From positions 1,364,001 through 1,428,000 of the forward strand of contig OZ257133.1 of assembly GCA_965279135.1 (NCBI GenBank): a stretch of 64,000 bases of DNA. The letters run 5' to 3'. The position numbers were made by a program, and so were the translations under genes. A model generated the notes under the pieces. That model searched no databases. It saw only the letters and a program-made list of their open reading frames with translations, and had not been told where the DNA came from. Below are positions 1 to 8,717 of the stretch, in pieces (the stretch's first letter is position 1; each line of letters begins with the position of its first letter). Source of the stretch: Croceimicrobium sp965279135 (GTDB lineage Bacteria; Bacteroidota; Bacteroidia; Flavobacteriales; Schleiferiaceae).

Positions 1-388
1 GATTATTGATAAGGTTAAGATATTTTAGCGACTCAGAGAAACTAACCATTTGCTGCTGCTCAAGAACATCATGTTACGACGAATCTCAATGAAAAGAATA
101 TTAAAAGAATTATAACGCACTTTACTTTCCTTTATGCTGTGGCAGTGAGATTCCAATGTTTTGGGGTTAAGTTCATTTTGCCTTCCTGCCTGTCGGCAGA
201 CAGGGATGCAAAACGAACCAAAAAATCAAGAAGAAAAAAGCTTCAGCCCGCTCTGTCCAAATGCATGTAATAGCTATTAAAGTAATTCTCCGCTACGCGC
301 AGAAAACGTAAACGCCTTTAACGTATTACTAAGCATTTGTCCATTCACGGCCCTCGCTGACCCGCATTTTCTTCTGGCCAGCGCGCTT
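1..388. other. Non-coding left edge with hairpins
   Basis: I see no convincing gene here. The stretch holds a short hairpin repeat (183-230) that recurs at 23697. It also has an imperfect long inverted repeat: CAAATGC..GTAATA near 256-275 faces TATTAC..GCATTTG near 327-343. A GC-rich stem, CGCTGACC (about 357-364) with GGCCAGCG (about 377-384), sits just past the stop of the leftward gene ending at 389 and may help end that transcript. It lacks a clear U-tract on the minus strand. Confidence 0.5.
183..230. repeat. Dispersed intergenic hairpin repeat, copy 1
   Basis: The core CCTGTCGGCAGACAGG is a perfect 6-bp stem with a GGCA loop, followed by GGATGCAAAACGAACC and AAAAAATCAAG. A near-identical copy lies at 23697-23744, where the loop is GCCA. 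The two copies agree over about 48 bp and are 23.5 kb apart in unrelated contexts. This suggests a genome-wide REP-like intergenic element, although only two copies are visible here. Confidence 0.7.
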
Positions 389-1312
389 TCAGAAAAGATC
401 CCTGTAAGTGTTGTGATAAGCACTTGCGATTACATTATTCATGGCATCCAATTCAGGTTGCAATACACCGGTTAAAGACACCATATCAGAAAATAGTCTG
501 TAAGAATACTTTATTAGAATGAACCCCAAAATTATCGAGAAGTCTGGATCCTCTACATCCATTGTCTGCATATATGTAATAACATCGTTTCGTTTACCGA
601 AATCTGTAATTATTGATGGTGTTGCCAAATCACCATTGTGTTTCCAATGATTATTGTGATAATGAATGTTGTTTCTCTGCAAGGCAAAATCATTCTCATC
701 AATTTTCTTGAAAAAAGAAACAATTTCTTGGTCCCACAAGTCAATATCTGAAACAAAGAGGACTCTTTGAAATATTTTCCAAACACGATAATGAGGCAAC
801 GACCCCATTCTTATTATCTTGATCTTCCTTTCGGGGACAATTCCTTTTTTTAACTGATTCTTGGAGATTTCTTCAGGTTTAGGCCATACATCAAGCACAT
901 AATCTACATTGTTAATGCGAGGCAACGAAACCCCGAGAAAACATAAAATAGATTTGACGGCAAAGAATGCAGTATGGTATCCACTTGACAAGGACCATGT
1001 GGAAAAACCATTGTCTGAGTGAAATTGAGTTGCACCTGAGACGCTTATGGCTTTGTGTAAGAGAAATATCCCTTCATGCAAAACTGCCTCTCTTGAACCA
1101 AGCATCTCCTCAATACTGAACTTGCTTTCGCCAGTCTTAGGAACTGATACAGCATTACTGGCTACGTCCGGAATTTCACTTATTTGATTGGATGGTGGAC
1201 TTCCAACAGGATTTATGCTTGGCACATGAGCTACCCATGATTCCTTTATAACTTGCCAAGCTTTAGCATCAATGCGTTTGACCTTAAGTTCAAAACTCAT
1301 ATTACATCGCAA
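389..1312 (-). CDS. Hypothetical protein, last gene of methyltransferase/DGQHR operon
   Basis: I do not recognise this 307-aa protein. It has no signal peptide or membrane segment. The first 65 residues are proline/serine-rich and probably poorly ordered. The rest looks like a mixed helical globular domain with a histidine- and asparagine-rich stretch near residues 215-225 (NNIHYHNNHWKHNGD). A second in-frame ATG lies four codons in (1300). The gene follows the DGQHR gene by 7 bp and is the last member of a four-gene leftward operon. By position it could be the effector or nuclease of the system, but no catalytic motif is visible. Confidence 0.75.
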   Translation of the reverse strand: MRCNMSFELKVKRIDAKAWQVIKESWVAHVPSINPVGSPPSNQISEIPDVASNAVSVPKTGESKFSIEEMLGSREAVLHEGIFLLHKAISVSGATQFHSDNGFSTWSLSSGYHTAFFAVKSILCFLGVSLPRINNVDYVLDVWPKPEEISKNQLKKGIVPERKIKIIRMGSLPHYRVWKIFQRVLFVSDIDLWDQEIVSFFKKIDENDFALQRNNIHYHNNHWKHNGDLATPSIITDFGKRNDVITYMQTMDVEDPDFSIILGFILIKYSYRLFSDMVSLTGVLQPELDAMNNVIASAYHNTYRDLF

Positions 1313-1319
1313 TGATGAT

Positions 1320-2339
1320 TTAGAACAACCTTAGATGACCTTCTGAAGAATCTTCAACCAATGCTTTTCTAAGCTCAACAATTAAATCTTCACCTGCCTC
1401 TTTCTCTGCGGCACTACCTGTCCCCTTACTCCATGAGCTAAAATCAAAGTGATTTATTTCTTGAAAAACTTTCGTTGCATCAGCTACCCTGAATGCTTGA
1501 TGTTCTTTTAGACAGATTGAAAAGAATGTCGGTAACGCGTTTAATAAGGCACCAAATCCAAGAGTTTTAAAGAAAACCGAATCCTTTCTACCATAAAGGG
1601 TCGGAAAGACATTTCTTAATGCTAAGAAATAATTAGCCATTATTACTCTCTGCTCAAGAAGAGTATAAGGTTCAAGTATCCTATTCTCCAGAATCAAAGG
1701 AGTAAACTTTCTTACGAACTGTGTAAGGGATATTTCTCCCGTCTTTGGCGAACTTGTAACAACAATTCTTCCATAAAAAGGAGAAGTTTCATCCTTTTTC
1801 AGCATTTCCGCAATATCTCTCGCTTTCTCAGCGGCAATTTCTGACGGCTTTTTGTCTTTTAGGTGTGGCAGAAGATCTAGATACAGAGATTTAGGTACAC
1901 CTAATGCCTTAGTATTAATTGTTACAAACTGTTCTATTTGTCCTTCGACATCAAGATTTAGAAAAGCTATTACGGGAAGAACTAAATCAGATTTAGCTTC
2001 ATGCGCTCCTGCCAGTCGATGCTGCCCGTCAATAACCCAGCCTGCCTTTGATTTAGGAATTGTAACCTTTTTCTTGTTTGCTGAAAGTTGCGCGTTGTCA
2101 AAGCTCAACAAAATGGAAATCGGAATTGGTTTTTTACCATCAATGTATTTCGCTATATCCCTAACTCTTGAGGGGGATAATGTCCGTTGGTAACCCTCGT
2201 CCTTATCCTCTGATCTCCTGTTGATATCAACACTTTCCCAAAGCACTGAAGCCTTAGCAAGAAAGAAAACCATTTGGTGGTTACCTTGATCAAAGCTTAC
2301 ACATGTAAAGCTAGTTGTTTGTGTTCCGGTTCTGGCCAT
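1320..2339 (-). CDS. DGQHR domain protein (DndB-like)
   Basis: This 339-aa protein carries the diagnostic DGQHR motif at residues 104-108 within WVIDGQHRLAGA. It is preceded by GYQRTLSPSRVRDIAKYI (about 49-66), which matches the N-terminal pattern of the DGQHR/DndB family. Family members occur in phosphorothioation (dnd) loci, where DndB is a regulator, and in other defence or mobile clusters. The biochemical role of DGQHR itself is not settled. No dndC/D/E genes are present, so this is not a standard dnd locus. The gene lies 9 bp after the methyltransferase and 7 bp before the unknown protein, which implies co-transcription and joint function. Confidence 0.85.
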   Translation of the reverse strand: MARTGTQTTSFTCVSFDQGNHQMVFFLAKASVLWESVDINRRSEDKDEGYQRTLSPSRVRDIAKYIDGKKPIPISILLSFDNAQLSANKKKVTIPKSKAGWVIDGQHRLAGAHEAKSDLVLPVIAFLNLDVEGQIEQFVTINTKALGVPKSLYLDLLPHLKDKKPSEIAAEKARDIAEMLKKDETSPFYGRIVVTSSPKTGEISLTQFVRKFTPLILENRILEPYTLLEQRVIMANYFLALRNVFPTLYGRKDSVFFKTLGFGALLNALPTFFSICLKEHQAFRVADATKVFQEINHFDFSSWSKGTGSAAEKEAGEDLIVELRKALVEDSSEGHLRLF

Positions 2340-2348
2340 TTTTTTAAT

Positions 2349-3281
2349 TTAATAATTGAAGAAATCGGGTTTTTGGGCAACCGCCATTTTCTCAGGATCT
2401 GGAGTAAAAATTGGTGTACCCAATTCTCTATATTTTAACTTGTCATTTTGAAGATCCTGGATTCGCTCCTCTCCAATTTTGATATACTTTTTGTATTTCT
2501 CTATCCCAATTGCATTTCTTCCATTCTTGATGGACGCAATCACACTTGTACCTACCCCGGAAAAAGGATCAAGAACCCAATCATTCTTGTTGGTAAGCGC
2601 TAACACACACCGTTCAACAAGTTCAACAGGAAACTGGCATGGATGGCCTGTTTTCTCTCTATGATTGGCCTTTACATTTGGAATTTCCCAAACCTCTCTG
2701 TCCCAATCTTCTTTTAGGACAGTCCAAACGTCCGATGGGTTTTTGCCATTTGGGTTTCCTGAAATTTTTCCTTTGTTAGGACCCTTGTAATGCTTCTTTC
2801 CGGGATACTTTGCGGGAACTCTTACATCATCCAAATTGAACACATACTTGTTTGATTTCGTAAACCACAAGATTGTTTCGTATCGTCCAGAGAATTTGGT
2901 TTTAGCATGATATCCATGGCCGAATTTCCATATGATTCTGTTCTTCAATATCAATCCATGATTCTTGAAGATATCGTAATAGAATATATCTAATGGAAAG
3001 ACTTCCTTAGTCTTCGGATCAATGTAATTCCCAACTTGCCAACAAATACTTCCATCTTCTTCAAGAAAGGAGATTAGCTGTTCAATTATTGCTTCTTGCT
3101 GTTTAAGGTATATTTCAATTGACTTCTTGGTCTCATACTCCTTATTCACATTGTAAGGTGGTGATGTGATAATAAGTCGAAACTTTAGTTTATCAAGTTT
3201 GTCTAAGACCTTCTTCGCATCTCCATGTATAAACTGATGTTCTGGAAGGTTATGACCATTTATTTTTTTCCCATTCTTCAT
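2349..3281 (-). CDS. Site-specific DNA methyltransferase (N4-C or N6-A, beta-type order)
   Basis: This 310-aa S-adenosylmethionine-dependent DNA methyltransferase has catalytic motif IV, TSPPY, at residues 39-43. The SAM-binding FxGxG motif comes much later, DPFSGVGTS at about 238-246, followed by AIGIEK. Motif IV before motif I is the beta-class arrangement. TSPPY is more typical of N4-cytosine enzymes, but N6-adenine cannot be excluded. The central region (about 130-215) is probably the target-recognition part. The gene starts 6 bp after the Xre gene and is followed closely by the DGQHR gene, as in a controller-methyltransferase-partner operon. Confidence 0.93.
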   Translation of the reverse strand: MKNGKKINGHNLPEHQFIHGDAKKVLDKLDKLKFRLIITSPPYNVNKEYETKKSIEIYLKQQEAIIEQLISFLEEDGSICWQVGNYIDPKTKEVFPLDIFYYDIFKNHGLILKNRIIWKFGHGYHAKTKFSGRYETILWFTKSNKYVFNLDDVRVPAKYPGKKHYKGPNKGKISGNPNGKNPSDVWTVLKEDWDREVWEIPNVKANHREKTGHPCQFPVELVERCVLALTNKNDWVLDPFSGVGTSVIASIKNGRNAIGIEKYKKYIKIGEERIQDLQNDKLKYRELGTPIFTPDPEKMAVAQKPDFFNY

Positions 3282-3287
3282 TAAATA

Positions 3288-3533
3288 TCAGCTTTCCATT
3301 TCAAGTTTAAGATTCTTACATATTTCATTTAGTATCTCACAAGGGTCTACATCTATTGCAAGTGCGATCAAATACAATTCATCAACCCTTAGTTTGGTAC
3401 TTGGATTATTCGCAAGTTCACTCAATCTTGTTTTGCTAATTCCTGTCTTCCTGGCTACGTCTGAGCGATTCACTGATTTCCTTGAAAGGTATAGTCCTAA
3501 TTCGGTCATTTTGATCTGAATTTGAGAACACAA
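3288..3533 (-). CDS. Xre/Cro-CI helix-turn-helix regulator (controller-like)
   Basis: This 81-aa protein is essentially one HTH_3 domain. It has helix-turn-helix signatures SDVARKTGISKTRLSEL and a C-terminal helix pair ending VDPCEILNEI. An internal ATG (3509, MTELGLYL) is a plausible alternative start. It is the first gene of the methyltransferase operon, the usual place for a C-protein that times restriction-modification expression. The divergent upstream region holds repeated ATCGGAA and TTTGTCCG/CGGACAAA sites that could be its operators. The controller role is inferred from size and context. Confidence 0.88.
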   Translation of the reverse strand: MCSQIQIKMTELGLYLSRKSVNRSDVARKTGISKTRLSELANNPSTKLRVDELYLIALAIDVDPCEILNEICKNLKLEMES

Positions 3534-3646
3534 ATTTACTTATTCGGATACTTTTTTCAGAAAATCGGAACTTTCATTTTGAATTTTGTCCGACTATCAT
3601 TACATTTGATCTGATAATCGGAAATAATCATCGCAAAAACGGACAA
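3534..3646. promoter_or_regulatory. Divergent control region with candidate operators
   Basis: This short AT-rich gap lies between the leftward Xre operon and a small rightward ORF. ATCGGAA occurs twice in direct orientation (3564-3570 and 3617-3623), with a related ATTCGGA at 3542-3548. An exact 8-bp inverted pair, TTTGTCCG (3585-3592) and CGGACAAA (3640-3647), spans the right half and touches the small ORF's start codon. Their placement fits autoregulation by the adjacent Xre protein, but binding is inferred. Confidence 0.45.
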
Positions 3647-3775
3647 ATGGGTCGTCTGAGATATACAAAAGAACAATTGGAACAAATTGTTTTCACTCAA
3701 CTTGAAAACCTTGATGCAATGAATGATCTCCTAAAGATCATGAAGCTTCAGAATGAGCTTATTGAAGGGTGCTAA
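3647..3775 (+). CDS. Small 42-aa helical peptide ORF
   Basis: This is a 42-codon ORF starting MGRLRYTKEQLEQIVF and ending NELIEGC. It is diverged from the Xre gene and shares its control region. The composition is strongly helix-forming, with regularly spaced leucines and isoleucines, as expected for a short amphipathic helix. I do not recognise it. The start is supported by the overlap with the CGGACAAA operator-like half-site. It could be an antirepressor-like or toxin/antitoxin-like peptide, or simply fortuitous. Confidence 0.4.
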   Translation: MGRLRYTKEQLEQIVFTQLENLDAMNDLLKIMKLQNELIEGC

Positions 3776-4321
3776 TAAGAAATTGAAAGATGAAATATCT
3801 TAGTTTAAAGAGACTTTTGTTAAGTACCCAACAGCATTGGTTAAAAAGGGGGGGGAATAATTTTTTCTCTTTTTTAGGTCTGGATCTAATAGCCAGCGAT
3901 GGTAGAACGGAAACTGGCACTACCTCACCCTGTTTTAAATTGGTTTACTACCCTACTCCTTTCACTCGATGGGGAAACACCAATTTAACCAAAGCAAAGT
4001 AACATAACGCAATAAATTATGAGTTAATAACATTTAGCAATATTCATAAAAAAGGACCTTCATTTATCTGATGTCCATATTCTAGAGCGACCCTTACTTG
4101 CTGCAATAATCCAATTGACCGTAATTTTGCTCTGCTAACTTTACGCACTCTATTCTAAAATTTGATCTATCATTTTTTTGTCACAAGATAAAATGTACAG
4201 CATGAGAGTTTCTAGTCGATTCTCAGCAAATCATATTCGTCTGATTTAATGGGAAATTGTTCATTGCGTTACCCAACTATGCTTGTCAAGTGTTTGAGTT
4301 TAGCGTTTCTTAGCTCCCTTT
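3776..4321. repeat. Structured non-coding element downstream of helicase gene (element A)
   Basis: No convincing gene is present. About 190 bp (3829-4030) is bounded by an imperfect inverted repeat: GCATTGGTTAAA on the left (near 3834-3845) and TTTAACCAAAGC on the right (near 3984-3995). It contains inner palindromic pieces and a G8 run (3848-3855). The right arm continues AAGTAACATAACGCAA and then ATTATGAGTTAATAA. It resembles element B at 7640-7750, sharing the pattern TTTARCCAAAGC..ACATAAC. Both lie downstream of leftward genes, as recombination sites or 3' structures of gene cassettes would. The remainder (about 4050-4321) shows nothing recognisable. Confidence 0.5.
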
Positions 4322-7300
4322 TTAGGAAGCTTTTTCTGATTTAAATGACTGATTTGGAACCCCAACAATACAGGATGCTATTTTGAAATCAATTTCATCA
4401 TAAACTGGGGTTTCTTCATATATCTTAGTCAGTGTCTCAACATCAAATTCGATCCTTTTTATTTCATAAGGAACGTTTAAGTTATTCAGGTTGAAGACCT
4501 TTCTTCTGTCTTTATTCCGATCTCTTTTATCATCTAAGTACGGCTGTAAAAATTCAATCCATGTTCTTGAAAATGCATCAAAGTCAATAAAACTCTTCTT
4601 TCTATCAAATAATTGCAAAAGCTTAGAAATGATTTGTTTCTCTTCATTCGGGATGTTTCGCTGATTATGTCGATATAATAAGACCTGTTCAGCAACCTGA
4701 ATTGCTCTTTTTTTCTTAGGTGAGAGTAATTCTAGCTCATTGTCTTTTAATAATTGTATGTACTTAATTAAGTAATGGTCATTCCACTCAATACTCTCCT
4801 GCTTTTTGTTTCGGAGATACTTCTTGAGTAATTCACAGATGATAGGAAAGTCGGTATGAATAGTTACTCTTTGTTTTGGCACTATAAAGTACCACTTTGG
4901 AGAGTGTTGTTTATCACCTCTTAACGCAATAAAACACCATTCTTCAGAGCTATCAACAAAACTAACTCCTGTCTTTAGAGTAACTTTTACATTTCGTAAC
5001 TCATTGTATTCTTCATTGGACAACAATGCATCATTTCCTTCCTTGAGGTTAATTATTGATCGAAAGCTATCTGAAATCCCTTCCCAAGAATCATCTGCTT
5101 GTTCGTAAGCTTCAAATTCCTTTATCATCTCTTGAAGTGAGTCTGATTTGCTAAAGTGTTTGAACTTAAGTTGATCAGGTATTTTGAAATTCGACCCTAT
5201 GGTTGTGTCAACTAAATCGTTCAATTCCATTAGCTTCTTGTCCCCATTCAAAGAAAATTCTTCGGAGTCGTCAGGCCAGTACATCTCAATTTTCGAGAAA
5301 GGTGTATCCATTCTATCCACTCTGCCAAATCGTTGTTCTACGATGCGAATGACACTTGGCAAGTCTAAAAGAGTAACTGACGAAGCTTTCTGAAGATCTA
5401 CTCCTTCTGACATTTTATCTGAACAAAGTGCGATAATACTCTCTTCATTGTCTGATAGCAAATGAAACTTCTCTAAGACTTCTTCGGATTCTTTCTCAGT
5501 TTCTCCAGTAGCTAACAAAACTTTAGTCTTTGGAGAAGAATCTTGTATCAATTGCTTCAAATAGTTCAGTGTGATCAAACAACTGTCAAAGGCAATAACT
5601 TTACGGTGATTATTGAGTTGCTCAACCAATAGTTTTGCTTTTCCCTTTTCTCTTTCGTTTGACAGTTTTTTTGCAAGTGTGGCAATTTGCATGTAAAGAG
5701 ATTTCTCTTCCTTACATGCTTGTATATAATCATTGAGGTTTGTGTACCAACTCGGAAAATCACAATCTCTGTAATCTCGGCTGATTTGAGGCTTTAAATT
5801 CTTAGCAATCAACGTTTCAAGTATATTGATTTTAATCTTATTAGATTGCTTCTTTGTATATTTAAATTTCCCTAGTTCAGTTGCAACTTCTCCGCCTAAT
5901 ATATGCTCGATTAATGCCATTTTAGACGAGCGCAAGCGGTATCGAATCATGTAAATAGAAAGGTGCTTAGCAGCTAAAAACCGTTTATTTACATAATCTT
6001 GCTTCTCATCCTCTGAAATGAAGTATTTGGATTTGTTGATCTGCTTGAGATAGCTAATTCCCTTTAACTGGTTGCATAACTCACCAATTTTATAAGCAAT
6101 CTCTTGATCTGCTTTAGTTTCGTTGGTTTTATAAGGAACAGGAATTTGCTTCGGGAACTTACACGTATCGCCAAGTGCGTTTTCATATAAATGAGGTTCC
6201 TGATCAATTTGTTTGTTGATTTCTCTTTTTGTCCTTCTTACGGTGAATCTGCTAATGAATTGCTTAAGGTTATTGATATCTTCTTCCTTCTGCAAATGTG
6301 GCCTTGCCTTAAGGTTTCGAAATGATTTAAAGCTCTCATCATCTAAATTGTCTACATCAAGCAGCTCCACTATTTTTAAAAGATCATCTACCTTTTTATT
6401 GATTGGAGTTGCGGTTATCAAAACCTTGAAATCTGCATTGTTCTTTCTGATCGCTACACTCCTCTTGGACTTAATATTGAGGTAATTGTGTGCTTCATCC
6501 ACAGCTAGAATATTCGCCAGATTAAGATCCTCTTCAGCATCTTTTAACGACTTAAACTTACCGTTACTAAGTATACCGTTTGAGATTTGATTGTTAGAAA
6601 CTGTAGCTAAACCTTTAAACTCTTTTTTCCATTTATCGATTACTAGCCTGGGACACACAATAACAGAGTTATCATTTTCTCTTCTTCCATTCTCCCAAAG
6701 CCAATTCTTAAGCGCAAGAATTATGGTAGAACACATCTTGGTCTTTCCCGCTCCAGTAGGGTCAGCAATCAATACATTAGCATTTTCTTGTAAAATAGAA
6801 ATGGCTTGTGCTAGTCCTCTTTTTTGTGTGGGCCACAACTTTGCATTTTTAAGCTTACTACTAAGTGTTTCAAAATCAGACAACCAGCCACCCTCTATTA
6901 CCTCGGCTATTGCTCTTGCCAATGCTTCTTTCCAACCTAGGGGTTGAATCAGATTTTCCAAAAGGTCGATTAATTCATGGTAAGGTGTGGCTTTTTTAAA
7001 GTAATTATCGGCAATCAACTTTATATCCTGATGAACGCTTTCTTGATTTTCCGCAATTACTCGATAGTTCGCCTCGGTTTGTTTGAACAATCCGTTGTCA
7101 CTAAAGTTGGAAGAACCTAGCATGGCCATTTTATGACTCACGTAGATTTTAGCGTGTAGCTTGTTGTAAAATCTTACCTGAACTTTACCTGATTTAATTT
7201 TTTCAATTAGGTTAATCACACTCCCACCCTGCAAAATTGAAAATCCTTTTTTTAACCAGTATTCTTTTATTTCCTTATCAAGCGGTTTTGTGTGGTATCG

Positions 7301-7603
7301 CTTTCTGCCTCTAAAATTGGGGTCGAATCCCAGCACTATTCGGATAGGGTTAATATTATCGTAATTGTTTTTTCCGAAGGTGTCAATCAAGTGTGAAAGG
7401 GAAGTATATCCTGTAAGTAATACAAACTCCTTGGCAATTTTTAGGTCTCCAATTAATACATCTCCCACTTTTCGATTTGCATCCTCAAGATTTAATGGGA
7501 AAACATCCTGCAAAGGCCATTGAAAATAGGGTGCCAGGTGGTTTTGAAAATCTAAAGCTAATTGACCGCTTTCAGATATTTTATTTAATTCATTGGACAT
7601 CAA
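4322..7603 (-). CDS. PLD-like nuclease domain fused to SF2 (SNF2-type) helicase
   Basis: This 1093-aa protein begins with a phospholipase-D-like nuclease domain (about residues 45-200). Its HxK motif is at 150-152 (LHAKIYVSHK), followed by GSSNFSDNG. The superfamily II helicase follows: Walker A DPTGAGKTKM (about 281-290), DEAH box 369-372, motif III ITATPINKK, and a C-terminal helicase domain with SEGVDLQ and QRFGRVDRM. The last 300 residues are unrecognised. PLD and helicase activities occur together in anti-phage systems such as DISARM, but there as separate genes and with DUF1998, which is absent here. The ORF stands alone between two structured non-coding elements. Methionine codons at 7603 and 7600 are equally possible starts. 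Confidence 0.9.
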   Translation of the reverse strand: MMSNELNKISESGQLALDFQNHLAPYFQWPLQDVFPLNLEDANRKVGDVLIGDLKIAKEFVLLTGYTSLSHLIDTFGKNNYDNINPIRIVLGFDPNFRGRKRYHTKPLDKEIKEYWLKKGFSILQGGSVINLIEKIKSGKVQVRFYNKLHAKIYVSHKMAMLGSSNFSDNGLFKQTEANYRVIAENQESVHQDIKLIADNYFKKATPYHELIDLLENLIQPLGWKEALARAIAEVIEGGWLSDFETLSSKLKNAKLWPTQKRGLAQAISILQENANVLIADPTGAGKTKMCSTIILALKNWLWENGRRENDNSVIVCPRLVIDKWKKEFKGLATVSNNQISNGILSNGKFKSLKDAEEDLNLANILAVDEAHNYLNIKSKRSVAIRKNNADFKVLITATPINKKVDDLLKIVELLDVDNLDDESFKSFRNLKARPHLQKEEDINNLKQFISRFTVRRTKREINKQIDQEPHLYENALGDTCKFPKQIPVPYKTNETKADQEIAYKIGELCNQLKGISYLKQINKSKYFISEDEKQDYVNKRFLAAKHLSIYMIRYRLRSSKMALIEHILGGEVATELGKFKYTKKQSNKIKINILETLIAKNLKPQISRDYRDCDFPSWYTNLNDYIQACKEEKSLYMQIATLAKKLSNEREKGKAKLLVEQLNNHRKVIAFDSCLITLNYLKQLIQDSSPKTKVLLATGETEKESEEVLEKFHLLSDNEESIIALCSDKMSEGVDLQKASSVTLLDLPSVIRIVEQRFGRVDRMDTPFSKIEMYWPDDSEEFSLNGDKKLMELNDLVDTTIGSNFKIPDQLKFKHFSKSDSLQEMIKEFEAYEQADDSWEGISDSFRSIINLKEGNDALLSNEEYNELRNVKVTLKTGVSFVDSSEEWCFIALRGDKQHSPKWYFIVPKQRVTIHTDFPIICELLKKYLRNKKQESIEWNDHYLIKYIQLLKDNELELLSPKKKRAIQVAEQVLLYRHNQRNIPNEEKQIISKLLQLFDRKKSFIDFDAFSRTWIEFLQPYLDDKRDRNKDRRKVFNLNNLNVPYEIKRIEFDVETLTKIYEETPVYDEIDFKIASCIVGVPNQSFKSEKAS

Positions 7604-7907
7604 AGCGTGTGTAATCGACTATCTTGTTTAATAAAAGCCTTGGCTACTCTAACTCCAATTGATATTATGCCGCTTTCCCCCACTCCACCTTTTTAAAAGA
7701 GAAACACGGCTTTAGCCAAAGCGACATAACTCAACTCCGTGTTAAGCAGTAACTATTATCGAATTTTCATTAGTAAGTACTAAGCTAAGAGTATTTAGTT
7801 TTACAATTACCGATACAAATAGGTTTAGTTTTTAGTATAAGCTTTCAAAGTACCCATTCAATAAATTTAATTCAAAAAGGAAAGGAGAATCAAAGTGAAT
7901 TCTATAC
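7604..7907. repeat. Structured non-coding element downstream of HNH gene (element B)
   Basis: No gene is visible. An imperfect inverted repeat of about 30 bp spans roughly 7640-7755. The left arm contains CTCTAAC (7647-7653) and TTATGCCGCTTT. The right arm contains AAAGCGACATAACTCAA and GTTAAGC (7741-7747). Arm order, total length (about 100 bp) and the GTTAAGC end recall integron attC sites, and GTTAAGC fits the GTTRRRY core. The opposite core, CTCTAAC, fits RYYYAAC only imperfectly. No integrase is present in the window. Confidence 0.45.
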
Positions 7908-8597
7908 TTAGGTTGGTACTATAAGCCCCCTATGAACCATCCTATGACAATTTGCACAAACTAAAACTAGATCTTCAAGACTAGTATTGGACTCCTTATT
8001 TAATTCACTTAAGGGTGTTTTATGATGGCATTCAATAAAATCCTTTCCTACTAGACCATATTGCAATTCAAAATCAAAGCCACAAATTTCACAGAACAGT
8101 CTTCCATTCTTATCCTTAAAGTGTTTCTTTTTTCGTCTGACAATAGCTTGATTCCGTTCAAAGTACTTATGTAATTTGTACATAACGGCTCCTTCCTTTA
8201 CCGCCAATGATTCTGACTCAATCTCCATTCCACTAAGTTTAGACCTTATTTCATGGTCGCCTACAGCCTCTTTAATCTGATTAGATATGTGTTTTAATTC
8301 GCTTCGTTTTTCGACATATTCATCAAAGAGCTTTTTATCAAGTGCGCTGTACGCGGTCATTCCTTTGCCAGAATAATCCGGATCAATCGCAAGGAAGTTG
8401 CTTAGTTTGAGGGATACACCATTAGGGTTCCTAAAATTAGTCTTGTCTTTTAATTGATCATGAATTGGCAACAGGTTGAGTATTTGGGATAACTCTATAA
8501 TCGCTGGATTTCTCGCATGAATTTGTCCTGGCTCCAGTTTAAAATATAGGTCTAAGGCTAGAAGAATCTCATCCCGAGTCCATTTTGGATTTTTCAT
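7908..8597 (-). CDS. HNH endonuclease
   Basis: This 229-aa protein has a C-terminal HNH nuclease domain. A zinc-binding CxxC lies at 169/172 (CEICGF), the catalytic histidines at 191-192 (ECHHKTPL), a second CxxC at 214/217 (CANCH), and a terminal MVHRG. The N-terminal 110 residues begin KWTRDEILLALDLYF, a module often seen on stand-alone HNH restriction-type endonucleases that may recognise DNA. It sits between a PLD-helicase and a small membrane protein, in an accessory block with a DNA methyltransferase. Defence is the likeliest role, though it could act alone. It is transcribed leftwards with element B downstream. Confidence 0.9.
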   Translation of the reverse strand: MKNPKWTRDEILLALDLYFKLEPGQIHARNPAIIELSQILNLLPIHDQLKDKTNFRNPNGVSLKLSNFLAIDPDYSGKGMTAYSALDKKLFDEYVEKRSELKHISNQIKEAVGDHEIRSKLSGMEIESESLAVKEGAVMYKLHKYFERNQAIVRRKKKHFKDKNGRLFCEICGFDFELQYGLVGKDFIECHHKTPLSELNKESNTSLEDLVLVCANCHRMVHRGLIVPT

Positions 8598-8717
8598 TAT
8601 TAGGGGGTGGTGAAAGATAATAGGATAAAGTAGGAATTTTAATCTACGAAAAGAATCCCTTTTTCAATTTGTTCTTCTTAAATAAATCCTTTAGGTAATC
8701 GAGCCAGGATCGCAATC

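Noticed and set aside
3790..4002. 70-codon rightward ORF in element A
   Set aside because: It overlies the inverted repeat and the G8 run, and its translation has no recognisable feature.
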